Notes under the pieces: model-generated
Databases searched by the model: none
The model's input: only the letters and a program-made list of their open reading frames with translations
Told to the model about the DNA's origin: nothing
Made by a program: the position numbers and the translations under genes
Assembly (NCBI GenBank): GCA_027346925.1
Contig: DAIERH010000058.1
Span: 1 to 11,860, forward strand
Source of the DNA: Geobacter sp.
Lineage (GTDB): Bacteria; Desulfobacterota; Desulfuromonadia; Geobacterales; Pseudopelobacteraceae
Length of the DNA stretch: 11,860 nucleotides
Direction of reading: 5' to 3'
Shown: positions 1 to 6,587 of the stretch, piece after piece
How the letters are laid out: each line of letters begins with the position of its first letter
Numbering within the stretch: position 1 is the first letter of the stretch

Positions 1-51
1 TCCTCCATGACGGAAACGTTGTAGTATCAAATACGACAAATACAGTCTTTT

Positions 52-79
52 TATATACCCTACTTTTTTATATTTGCAA
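52..79 (-). promoter_or_regulatory. Possible promoter for a minus-strand gene starting left of the window
   Basis: Read on the minus strand there is a TTGCAA -35-like hexamer (74-79), a 16-bp spacer and a TATATA -10-like hexamer (52-57) in an AT-rich patch that differs from the GC-rich surroundings. A GGAGGA Shine-Dalgarno sequence on the minus strand (1-6) follows downstream, so a start codon is expected just beyond the left edge. Between them lie CAAATAC direct repeats (29-34 and 38-43 region) and a GTATcaaATAC inverted repeat (24-34) that could bind a regulator. This is pattern matching only. Confidence 0.4.
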
Positions 80-85
80 GCAGGA

Positions 86-120
86 AAATAAAAAGGGGGG
101 ATGCGCCAGCGCACCCCCCC
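86..120 (-). terminator. Intrinsic terminator of the citrate synthase gene
   Basis: A GC-rich inverted repeat has GGGGGG and TGCGC (95-106, with one bulged A at 101) pairing with GCGCA and CCCCCC (109-119). On the minus strand it is followed by a T-rich run (TTTTTATTTT, + strand positions 86-95). It lies about 25 bp after the citrate synthase stop codon, which is the expected place for a Rho-independent terminator of that gene. Confidence 0.85.
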
Positions 121-145
121 ACGAAATTTTCCGGCTATCGGAATA

Positions 146-1473
146 CTAGGCCAGTTTGCGGCCACCTTCGGCAGCCCACTTCTCCAACATCGGGGTAGTG
201 ACGGACTTGGGACGCTCGATGGCATAGCCCAGGCCGCGGTCCCAGGTGATGTTGGCCATGCAGCCCAGGGCGCGGCCGACGCCGAACAGGACGGTGTAGA
301 AGTCCCACTCGCGGAGGCCGTAGTACCACTGGATGACGCCGGACTGGGCGTCCACGTTCGGCCAGGGGTTCTTGGCCTTGCCGTGCTCGGTCAGGACGCC
401 GGGGGCTGTTTCAAAGATCATTGCCACCAGTTTGAACAGCGGATCGTCCTTGAGGCCCGGGGTCTTGAGGCAGAACTCACGCTGCGACATATAGCGCGGG
501 TCGGTCTTGCGGAGAACGGCGTGACCGTAACCGGGAACGACCTGGCCGGCATTGAGGGTATCCCACAGGGCCTTGGTGACCAGTTCCTTGGTGGGCTCCA
601 CGCCCTTGCAGTACTTCTCCTGGAACTTGAGGGTCCAGTCCAGCACTTCCTGGTTGGCCAGGCCGTGCAGCGGGCCGGCCAGGCCGTTGAGGCCGGCGGA
701 GTAGGCATAGTAGGGGTCGGACAGGGCCGAGTGCACCAGGTGGGTGGTGTGGGCCGACACGTTGCCGGACTCGTGGTCGGAGTGGAGGATGAAGTACATG
801 CGGGCCACATCCTTGTACTGCTCGCTCTGGCCGATCATGTGGGCGAAGTTTGCGCCCATGTCGAGCTTCGGATCGATGTCGGTCTGCTTGTCGCCACGGT
901 ACTTGAGGTTGTAGATGAAGGCGGCGATGACGGCAATACGGGCAACCAGGTCGGAGGCGTCTTCGTACACGTATTCCCAGGCGGTCATCTTGTTGAACTT
1001 GCCGGAGTTGTAGAACGCGGCGAATTTGGAGTCTTTCTGCAGGGAAAGCAGAGCAACGGACAGCATGACCATCGGGTGGCTGTCACGGGGCAGGGCGCGG
1101 ATGGCGTCGAACACGTACTGGGGCACCTGCTGGCGGGTCTTCCACTCGGCAACCACTTCGTCCACCTCGGCCTGGGTGGGGACGTCGCCGGTCAGCAGGA
1201 AATACCAGAAGGACTCGACGGTCGGATAGTCGGATCCGGCAGCCTTGGGCAGGGCGGCAAAGGTCTCGGGGATGGTCTTGCCGCGGAAACGAATCCCTTC
1301 CTGGGGTCCAGGTAGGAGATGTCGGTGACGAGGCTGCGGATGTCGCGGGCGCCTCCGATACACTGGTCGATCGTCACCTGGTCGATAATGACCTTGCCGA
1401 ATTCCTTCACGAGCCTGGTGGTACGGGGACGGAACTCCTCGATCTTCTGTTTGAGTGTCTCTTTCAATGCCAT
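146..1473 (-). pseudogene. gltA: Citrate synthase, eukaryotic (mitochondrial) type, interrupted by a one-base frameshift as read
   Basis: Citrate synthase condenses acetyl-CoA and oxaloacetate to citrate, the entry step of the TCA cycle in the cytoplasm. The reading frame from ATG 1473 (Shine-Dalgarno GGAGAG, 7-nt spacing) runs through residue 57 (…SYLDP) and then leaves the family pattern. The family sequence resumes in the -1 frame (QEGIRFRGK…) and continues to TAG at 146. The break is at a run of four C on the coding strand (+ strand 1303-1306); a fifth C would join both parts into 442 residues, the normal length for this type. In the joined protein the catalytic triad is visible: His270 (LHGLANQEV), His318 (YGHAVLR) and Asp375 (NVDAQSG), matching pig enzyme His274/His320/Asp375. 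Sequence such as HGKAKNPWPNVDA is typical of mitochondrial-type enzymes, known in Geobacter. The absence of other damage favours a sequencing or assembly error, or a very recent mutation. Identity is near certain; functional status is open. Confidence 0.93.
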
Positions 1474-1663
1474 GTTGTTACTCTCCTTTCGTGGTGTGGG
1501 TTGAGCCGAAGGTCAACAGTGATGCACGACATGTATCGGGAACTCTGCGTTTACTGCGACGTGCAAAGGCGCACATCCGTCGTGGGCGGCAGTGCTTCGA
1601 TGCTACGCGGGAAAAATCAGGTTAAATCAGGCGGTTGCCAATTCGGGAAATTACTTTTTAGGA

Positions 1664-1707
1664 TACTGTATACAATTGTGTGCCGTAGTTATACTCGACA
1701 GTATACA
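1664..1707 (-). promoter_or_regulatory. Paired operator-like boxes around the gltA -10 element
   Basis: Minus-strand boxes TGTATACTGT (1698-1707) and TGTATACAGT (1664-1673) differ at one base and are 34 bp apart centre to centre. Each contains the palindrome GTATAC. One box falls in the promoter spacer and the other just past the predicted transcription start, so a bound repressor would cover the -10 element. In Geobacter sulfurreducens gltA is known to be repressed by HgtR; whether these boxes are HgtR sites is an inference I could not test. Confidence 0.45.
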
Positions 1708-1717
1708 TAAAATGCAA
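1688..1717 (-). promoter_or_regulatory. Predicted promoter of gltA
   Basis: On the minus strand a TATAAC -10 hexamer (1688-1693, 5/6 consensus) is preceded by an 18-bp spacer and a weak TTGCAT -35 (1712-1717). The predicted start near 1681 would leave a leader of about 208 nt before the gltA ATG. The spacer and the region just after the start carry matching 10-bp boxes, described separately. The -10 is good and the -35 poor, which fits a regulated promoter. Confidence 0.5.
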
Positions 1718-1718
1718 C

Positions 1719-1749
1719 AAAAATTTTACGGTGCTTTACCGGGGTAAAA
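1719..1749 (-). terminator. Possible weak terminator of the M24 peptidase gene
   Basis: On the minus strand TTTTA and CGGT pair with ACCG and TAAAA (with a CCC bulge), followed at once by TTTTT (+ strand 1719-1723). The hairpin overlaps the peptidase stop codon and ends directly beside the gltA -35 region. The stem is short and AT-rich, so termination is probably incomplete. Confidence 0.4.
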
Positions 1750-2932
1750 TTACCAGTTCCTCGCTGGAATGGGTCAGTTGCTTGAGCCCTTCGTTGCTCA
1801 GGTAGAAGGTGTTCTCGATGCCGATGGCGCCCAGGCCGGGGAATACCGCCTTGGGCTCGAAGGCAAAGGCCATCCCCATTTCCAGGCCCATGTCGCCGAA
1901 CCCCCTGGCGATGAAGGGGTACTCGTCCACCTCAACCCCCACCCCATGGCCGATGAAGGAGACCTGGCTGCCCCTGGCGCCCATGAAGCTGTCGCCATAC
2001 CCCAGCTCCACCGCAAGGGCCAGGCATTCGTCGTAGAGCCTGCCCCAGGGGATGCCCGGAGCGGCGAGCTCTTTCATCCGCTCCTGCACCCGGAGCATGT
2101 CGTCGTAGGCCCTGCGCAGAATGTCGGGCAATCCGCCGATGGCGAAGATGCGGGTCTGGTCCACGATATACCCGTCCACGCTGCCGGCAAAATCCACGAT
2201 GATCGGTTCATTGGGGGCAATCGGTTTGAAGCTGGCGCCCTGGCCGAATGCCGGGCTCGGGCCCATGCCCCCCAGGGGGGTGTCCATATAGGTCGGCACG
2301 GCACTGTCGGAACCGGAAAAGGTATGTCCGATAAACATCTCGCCGTTGAAGACCCGCATGCGGATAAGCCCCAGATGCCCGACCTTGCGGGCGGTACATT
2401 CCAGTTCCGCCGCCAGTTCGATGTCGGTCATGCCCTCGCGGATCACCTCTTTCGCCCTGCGATACACCCTGTCCACCTGGTCGGCCGCATCCTGCATGAT
2501 ATGGATCTCGTAGTGCGACTTGATCATGCGCACCCGTCGGATCAGCGGGGTTGCATCGCAGAAGTCGGCAAAGGGATACACCCCGCGGTACCGCTCGAAA
2601 AAGTTGACCGGCAGCACATCCAGTTCCATGCCGATGCGCCGTGGCTCGGGATAGCCGTGGATCGCCAGTATGGCGGGCATGTCTTCCATCGTGCCGAAAG
2701 GGATCACTTCCTTCAAGCCCGATTCCATCCGGGCGCGGCCGGCATCCTTGCGCACCATGTAGATCGGCTGGCCGTGGGCGGGTACGTAGAGGGTGCCGCT
2801 CTGTACCGAACCGGTGAAGTAGAACAGGTCGGCGTTCTGGACAATGATGACGGCATCCAGGTTGTCCGCGGCCATGCGTTCCTGTAATTTCTTGCAGCGG
2901 TATTCCAGTTCTGTCGCAGGTGTCAGGCGCAT
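1736..2932 (-). CDS. M24-family metallopeptidase (Xaa-Pro dipeptidase/aminopeptidase-like)
   Basis: The predicted cytoplasmic metallopeptidase has 398 residues and the pita-bread fold of the M24 family. An N-terminal creatinase/prolidase-like domain (about 1-140) precedes the catalytic domain (about 145-398). All five expected metal ligands are visible: Asp247 and Asp258 (DFAGSVDGYIVDQTR), His329 (FIGHGVGVEVDE), Glu359 (FEPKAVFP) and Glu373 (GIENTF), so it should be an active dinuclear-metal enzyme that removes or cleaves next to proline. Exact substrate is unknown. The reading frame is open up to 3046, but that would overlap the divergent gene. ATG 2932 (MRLTPATELE) is preferred because a GGA sits 8 nt upstream and the protein start resembles family members. 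ATG 2959 has no Shine-Dalgarno sequence. There is no signal peptide. The gene is divergent from the methyltransferase gene, with 89 bp between the starts. Confidence 0.85.
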   Translation of the reverse strand: MRLTPATELEYRCKKLQERMAADNLDAVIIVQNADLFYFTGSVQSGTLYVPAHGQPIYMVRKDAGRARMESGLKEVIPFGTMEDMPAILAIHGYPEPRRIGMELDVLPVNFFERYRGVYPFADFCDATPLIRRVRMIKSHYEIHIMQDAADQVDRVYRRAKEVIREGMTDIELAAELECTARKVGHLGLIRMRVFNGEMFIGHTFSGSDSAVPTYMDTPLGGMGPSPAFGQGASFKPIAPNEPIIVDFAGSVDGYIVDQTRIFAIGGLPDILRRAYDDMLRVQERMKELAAPGIPWGRLYDECLALAVELGYGDSFMGARGSQVSFIGHGVGVEVDEYPFIARGFGDMGLEMGMAFAFEPKAVFPGLGAIGIENTFYLSNEGLKQLTHSSEELVILPR

Positions 2933-3021
2933 AAAATCTATCCGGTATATCCTTTCCATCTGGTTTGAGACTGAGGTTTCGAAGCTTGACCCGGCGAGGT
3001 GAAACAGGATAAGCTCGCCCC

Positions 3022-3621
3022 ATGTCTGCACGGATCTTTTCTCCATTCACCATCGGCCAGTTCACCCTCATTCCTGCCGGCGAACCCTGTCCCGCCCCCT
3101 GCGGCATACCGCTGGTGCTGGGTAAAAAGGGCGCCTTCGGCTCCGGCGAGCATGAAACCACCGCTTCATGCCTGGAATTGCTGCCGATGGTCCCCGGAAT
3201 CCGCGGGTGTCGGGCCCTGGACCTGGGAACCGGAACGGGTATCCTGGCCATAGCCGCCGCCCGTCTGGGCGCCGCATCGATCGTGGCCCTCGACCTGGAA
3301 TGGCCGGCCGCCGTTTCCTGCTCCGAAAACGTCTCTCTGAACAATGCGGAGCGGCAGGTCTTCACCATCTGCGGCGAACTTTCAGCCATTGCTTCCCAGC
3401 CATTCGGCCTTGTCATGGCCAATATCTATGCCGACATCCTCCTGCCGCTGGCCGACCGGTTGGTTGAACTCACCAGCCCCGGCGGCCACCTCCTTCTTTC
3501 CGGTATCCCCCTGCAGGATAAATTCGACATTCACCGGCGTTACCGCTCGCTCGGCTGCACGGTTGCCGACAGCCGGATCATGGAGGATTACGCCACCTTT
3601 CTGATGCGCAGGCCCTGCTGA
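3022..3621 (+). CDS. Short PrmA-like (ribosomal protein L11 methyltransferase family) SAM-dependent methyltransferase
   Basis: This 199-residue protein matches the catalytic half of PrmA, the enzyme that trimethylates ribosomal protein L11. Visible motifs are GAFGSGEHETT (37-47, PrmA-type pre-motif), SAM motif I LDLGTGTG (66-73), acidic motif II end Asp91, and ANIYADIL (133-140, corresponding to the PrmA ANIL motif). It is about 100 residues shorter than PrmA because the N-terminal substrate-recognition domain is absent. An in-frame TAA at 3010-3012 excludes a longer start, so the short form is not an annotation artefact. It may therefore methylate something other than L11; a full-length prmA is expected elsewhere in the genome. 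No clear Shine-Dalgarno sequence precedes ATG 3022. A weak promoter (TTGACC 2986-2991, 16 bp, GATAAG 3008-3013) would give a nearly leaderless mRNA. The fold is well supported; the substrate is unknown. Confidence 0.82.
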   Translation: MSARIFSPFTIGQFTLIPAGEPCPAPCGIPLVLGKKGAFGSGEHETTASCLELLPMVPGIRGCRALDLGTGTGILAIAAARLGAASIVALDLEWPAAVSCSENVSLNNAERQVFTICGELSAIASQPFGLVMANIYADILLPLADRLVELTSPGGHLLLSGIPLQDKFDIHRRYRSLGCTVADSRIMEDYATFLMRRPC

Positions 3622-3860
3622 AACGGCTCGCCTGTCCAGCCCGAGCGCCCCGGTATAGTACCTGGAAATAAAAAAAATTCAAGGGATCACCGCAAGCGGG
3701 CACGCCCTTGCATTCAGCAGCGCTTCCATCATGGCCTGCTCGCAGCCGGTTGCTATTTTTCACGTTTTAGTATTTACTGCCATGGCGAACGGGTCTGGAC
3801 CCGCAGCACGCCGTTTCATCCGGAGCGGCGGCACCCATGTATCAATTACAGGAGCAGGAA
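3622..3860. other. Intergenic region upstream of kdsD
   Basis: I see no convincing coding sequence in these ~240 bp. It contains the left-pointing terminator (3670-3710), an AT-rich patch (3750-3778) with a weak promoter-like TTGCTA/TATTTA pair, and a short inverted repeat CGGGTC-TG-GACCCG (3790-3803) that could be a regulator site ahead of kdsD. A 61-residue minus-strand open frame (3578-3763) runs through the terminator and looks non-coding. Confidence 0.5.
3670..3710 (-). terminator. Orphan intrinsic terminator pointing left
   Basis: CAAGGG (3680-3685) pairs with CCCTTG (3705-3710), and an inner CCGC/GCGG pair (3690-3699) strengthens the hairpin. On the minus strand it is followed by AATTTTTTTTATTT, a strong U tract; on the plus strand there is no U tract. 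It therefore terminates leftward transcription, yet no convincing minus-strand gene lies to its right. It may block antisense read-through or end a small RNA. Confidence 0.65.
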
Positions 3861-4826
3861 ATGGTTCAAGAAGAGGCACGGAGGGTGATACGGACCGAGG
3901 CCGAGGCGCTTTTGGCGATGATGGACCGGATCGACGCGTCGTTTGAGCGGGCGGTGGACTTGATACTGGCGAGCAAGGGGCGCGTGGTGGTGAGCGGCAT
4001 GGGCAAGTCGGGGCTGATCGGCCAGAAGATCGCCTCCACCATGGCCTCCACCGGCACCCCCGCTTTTTTTCTCCATCCCGCCGAGGGGATCCATGGCGAC
4101 CTGGGGATGATCATGACCGGCGATGTGGTCATCGCCATCTCCAACAGCGGGGAAACCGAGGAGGTGCTGCGCATCCTGCCGGTGATCAAACGGCTGGGCG
4201 CGCACCTGGTCGCCATGAGCGGCAACAGCGCCTCGGCCCTGGCCCGCAGCAGCGATGTATTCCTGGATGTGTCCGTAAAGGAGGAGGCCTGCCCCCTCGG
4301 GTTGGCGCCGACGGCATCCACCACCGCCACGCTGGCCATGGGAGATGCCCTGGCGGTTGCCCTGCTGGTCAAGCGGGGCTTCAGGGCCGAGGATTTCGCC
4401 CTCTTTCATCCGGGCGGTTCCCTGGGCAAGAAGCTGCTCCTGCGGGTGGAGGACCTGATGCATACCGGCCAGGCGATTCCCCTGGTGTCCGAGGATACGC
4501 TGATGAAGGATGCGCTGTTCGAGATTACCGCCAAGGCGCTGGGGGTGACCGGCGTCAGTGATGCGGACGGCTCTCTCAGGGGGGTGATCACCGACGGTGA
4601 CCTGCGGCGGGCACTGGAGAAGGGGTACGACATCCTGGGACGGAGGGCGGCGGAACTGATGAAGAAGGATCCCAAGCGGATCAAGCGCCAGGAGCTGGCC
4701 GCTGCGGCGCTGCAGGTCATGGAGCATTACTCCATCACGTCGCTGTTCGTGTTCGAGGATGACGCCAGCCGCGCCCCCTGCGGGATTATCCATCTGCACG
4801 ACATCCTCCGCGCGGGGATCGCCTGA
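3861..4826 (+). CDS. kdsD: D-arabinose 5-phosphate isomerase KdsD (KpsF/GutQ family)
   Basis: The enzyme isomerises D-ribulose 5-phosphate to D-arabinose 5-phosphate, the first step of Kdo synthesis for the LPS inner core. An N-terminal SIS sugar-isomerase domain (about 30-170) shows GMGKSG (46-51), STGTPAFFLHPAEGIHGDLGM (from 63), ISNSGET (93-99) and EEACPLGLAPTASTT (141-155). HPGGSLG (183-189) follows, and then two CBS domains (about 196-321). Sequence and layout match E. coli KdsD (328 residues) throughout. The frame also has an ATG at 3837 that would add eight residues, but ATG 3861 has a clear AGGAG (3850-3854) at 6-nt spacing, so the 321-residue form is preferred. The stop codon overlaps the kdsC start (TGATG). 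This is the first gene of the plus-strand run; in relatives, as I recall, kdsA usually lies directly upstream, but here it does not. Confidence 0.95.
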   Translation: MVQEEARRVIRTEAEALLAMMDRIDASFERAVDLILASKGRVVVSGMGKSGLIGQKIASTMASTGTPAFFLHPAEGIHGDLGMIMTGDVVIAISNSGETEEVLRILPVIKRLGAHLVAMSGNSASALARSSDVFLDVSVKEEACPLGLAPTASTTATLAMGDALAVALLVKRGFRAEDFALFHPGGSLGKKLLLRVEDLMHTGQAIPLVSEDTLMKDALFEITAKALGVTGVSDADGSLRGVITDGDLRRALEKGYDILGRRAAELMKKDPKRIKRQELAAAALQVMEHYSITSLFVFEDDASRAPCGIIHLHDILRAGIA

Positions 4827-5347
4827 TGAACGACATACTCAAAAACATAGAACTGCTGCTCTTGGACGTGGACGGCGTCATGACCGACGGCGGCATCATC
4901 TACGACGCCAGCGGAGTTGAAACGAAACGCTTCAACGTCAGGGACGGCCACGGCATCAAGATGCTTCAGCGTTACGGCATCCAGGTCGGCATCATCACCG
5001 GCCGCACCTCGATCGTGGTGGACCTGCGCGCCCGTGAGCTGGGGATCGAGTTGGTCTACCAAGGGGCACTGAAGAAGCTGGAGAGCTACGAGGACGTGAA
5101 GGCCAGGACCGGCCTGGATGACACCCGGATCGCCTACATGGGAGACGATATCATCGATGTGCCGGTGATGCGGCGGGTGGCATTCGCCGCATCACCGCAG
5201 GATGGGCTGGACGAGGTGAGGGCGGTGGCCCATTATGTCGCTTCCCGCTGCGGTGGCAGGGGGGCGGTGCGCGAGGTGTGCGACCTGATCCTCAAGGGGC
5301 GTGGCGTGTGGGACGAGGTCGTGGCGCGCTATGAATTGTTGTCGTAA
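4826..5347 (+). CDS. kdsC: 3-deoxy-D-manno-octulosonate 8-phosphate phosphatase KdsC
   Basis: KdsC removes the phosphate from Kdo-8-phosphate to give Kdo, the third step of the pathway begun by KdsD, in the cytoplasm. The 173-residue protein is a HAD-superfamily phosphatase without a large cap domain, the usual size for this tetrameric family. HAD motif I is DVDGVMTDG (nucleophile Asp14, acid/base Asp16), motif II is TGR (58-60), the conserved lysine is probably Lys83 or Lys84, and the metal-binding motif IV is GDDIID (106-111). The ATG overlaps the kdsD stop by one base, which indicates translational coupling. After the stop there is a 91-bp gap with its own promoter before lptC, so kdsC may end one transcription unit or be read through. 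Confidence 0.95.
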   Translation: MNDILKNIELLLLDVDGVMTDGGIIYDASGVETKRFNVRDGHGIKMLQRYGIQVGIITGRTSIVVDLRARELGIELVYQGALKKLESYEDVKARTGLDDTRIAYMGDDIIDVPVMRRVAFAASPQDGLDEVRAVAHYVASRCGGRGAVREVCDLILKGRGVWDEVVARYELLS

Positions 5348-5399
5348 TAGTGCTTCATTCAATCTTTGTGCCAAAAGATTTCGCGTGGCTACGTTTTGC

Positions 5400-5428
5400 T
5401 GGACAGCCCTGCGTCACAATGATATAGT
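5400..5428 (+). promoter_or_regulatory. Internal promoter upstream of lptC
   Basis: TGGACA (5400-5405, 5/6 match to TTGACA) and TATAGT (5423-5428, 5/6 match to TATAAT) are separated by exactly 17 bp. It is one of the best sigma-70-type matches in the window. Transcription would begin near 5434-5436, only about 3-5 nt before the lptC ATG at 5439. Confidence 0.6.
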
Positions 5429-5438
5429 TTGACCTGTC

Positions 5439-6005
5439 ATGGTATCGTTTGGAAACATCAGGCTCGTGCTGGCCGTCGCTGTCACGACGATGGTCATCGG
5501 TATAGTGGTTGCCATTTCCCTGAAAGGCTCGAAACAGGTTTCACCGACGCCGGTCCTTCAAAAGCTTCCCCAGAACATCGATGTGGCGCTGCACCAGGCC
5601 CGCTTTACCGAAATACGCGAAGGCACGGCCGTGTGGGAACTTGTCGCCGAACGGGCCCAATACGACAAAAGCGGCGATAAGGCCTACCTCTCCGGGATTA
5701 GCATGAAGTTCGCCAAGACCCGCTCCAGCGGTGCCATTACGGTGACCGCCTCACGCGGTGAGTATACCAGCAAGAGCAGCGACGTCATGCTGCGCGGTGC
5801 GGTTCACATGGTGACCGAAAGCGGCATCGATTTTACAACCGAATCCCTGGATTACCTGGCTTCCCGCTCCCTGTTCCGAACAGCGGCACCGGTTGCATTC
5901 CGGCATCAGCGGCTGACATTGACGGCGCAGGGGATGGAGATGGACGTGAAGGAGCAGAGAGCCCGTTTTTTGAGCGCCATCGACGCCAAGGTGGCCGGGT
6001 TGTGA
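5439..6005 (+). CDS. lptC: LPS export ABC transporter periplasmic protein LptC
   Basis: LptC is the bitopic inner-membrane component that passes LPS from the LptBFG extractor to LptA. The 188-residue product has one N-terminal transmembrane segment (about residues 7-28) and a periplasmic beta-rich domain typical of the LptC/OstA-like superfamily, with repeated strands such as ITVTASRGEYTS and the MEMDVKEQRARF end. Sequence conservation in this family is low, so the call leans on the TM-plus-beta layout and on the location between kdsC and lptA. An in-frame TGA at 5430-5432 excludes an upstream start. ATG 5439 has no Shine-Dalgarno sequence and sits a few bases after the predicted transcription start, which suggests leaderless translation. 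The next in-frame ATG would cut the membrane segment in half. Confidence 0.85.
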   Translation: MVSFGNIRLVLAVAVTTMVIGIVVAISLKGSKQVSPTPVLQKLPQNIDVALHQARFTEIREGTAVWELVAERAQYDKSGDKAYLSGISMKFAKTRSSGAITVTASRGEYTSKSSDVMLRGAVHMVTESGIDFTTESLDYLASRSLFRTAAPVAFRHQRLTLTAQGMEMDVKEQRARFLSAIDAKVAGL

Positions 6006-6065
6006 GGCGACCGGGGAAATTTACCCCTTCACACATGGCCCGCAGGGGCACGGAAGATCAACCCT

Positions 6066-6587
6066 ATGAATTCTTTTAAGGCCATATCGTCAGCTGTCGT
6101 CGTATGGTGTCTGGCAACAACCCCGGCCCTGGCCGCTTCTGCCGGGAATGCCGCACACAAGGACCGTTCCAGCCTGCCCATTACCATCAAGTCCAACCAG
6201 CTGTCGGCCGACAACAAGGGCAAAACAGCGATATTCACCGGCAAGGTGATGGCACGGCAGGATGATATCACCATCTATTGCGACAAGATGACCATCAACT
6301 ACGGCGATACCAAGGAAGATGTCGAAAAGATCGAGGCGGAGGGCAACGTGCGCATCGTCCAGGAGAACCGCATCGGCTTTGCGTCCCATGCCGTTTACGA
6401 CAGCAAGCAGGGGCAGATCACCCTGACCGGCAATCCCAAGGTCATGCAGGGGGCGGACAGTATCTCGGGCAAGACCATCATCTTCTATATCGATGAAGAC
6501 AAGAGCATTGTCTCGGGTGAGGGCGATTCCCGCGTCAATGCGGTCATCCACCCATCGGCGAAAAAAGGCAATGCAGGTTCACGCTGA
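6066..6587 (+). CDS. lptA: LPS transport periplasmic bridge protein LptA
   Basis: LptA forms the periplasmic beta-jellyroll bridge that carries LPS from LptC to LptD in the outer membrane. The 173-residue precursor starts with a signal peptide (hydrophobic core about 6-20, likely cleavage after ALA at residue 23). An OstA-like N domain follows, with the characteristic pattern IKSNQLSADNKGKTAIFTGKV, then DITIYCDKMTINY and a GNVRIVQEN segment. Length is close to E. coli LptA (185). A GGAAG at 6052-6056 lies 9 nt before the ATG. The 60-bp gap after lptC contains a short GGGG/CCCC hairpin (6013-6027) without a U tract. The 3' end overlaps the lptB start by 17 nt. Confidence 0.92.
   Translation: MNSFKAISSAVVVWCLATTPALAASAGNAAHKDRSSLPITIKSNQLSADNKGKTAIFTGKVMARQDDITIYCDKMTINYGDTKEDVEKIEAEGNVRIVQENRIGFASHAVYDSKQGQITLTGNPKVMQGADSISGKTIIFYIDEDKSIVSGEGDSRVNAVIHPSAKKGNAGSR

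Noticed and set aside
101..1315. 404-residue plus-strand open frame across citrate synthase
   Set aside because: It is the antisense shadow of gltA; the translation is rich in G, V and H with no family motifs, while the minus strand encodes a complete conserved enzyme.
1769..2887. 372-residue plus-strand open frame opposite the M24 peptidase
   Set aside because: The minus strand carries all five metal ligands of an M24 enzyme; the plus-strand product is low-complexity and resembles nothing.
2208..3422. 404-residue minus-strand open frame spanning peptidase and methyltransferase
   Set aside because: It crosses two well-supported genes in wrong frames and has no recognisable motif.
3621..3645. 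Plus-strand terminator after the methyltransferase
   Set aside because: GCTCG/CGAGC can form a 5-bp stem but the loop is long and no U tract follows.
3578..3763. 61-residue minus-strand open frame in the kdsD upstream gap
   Set aside because: It reads through the left-pointing terminator and into the methyltransferase 3' end, and lacks a ribosome site.
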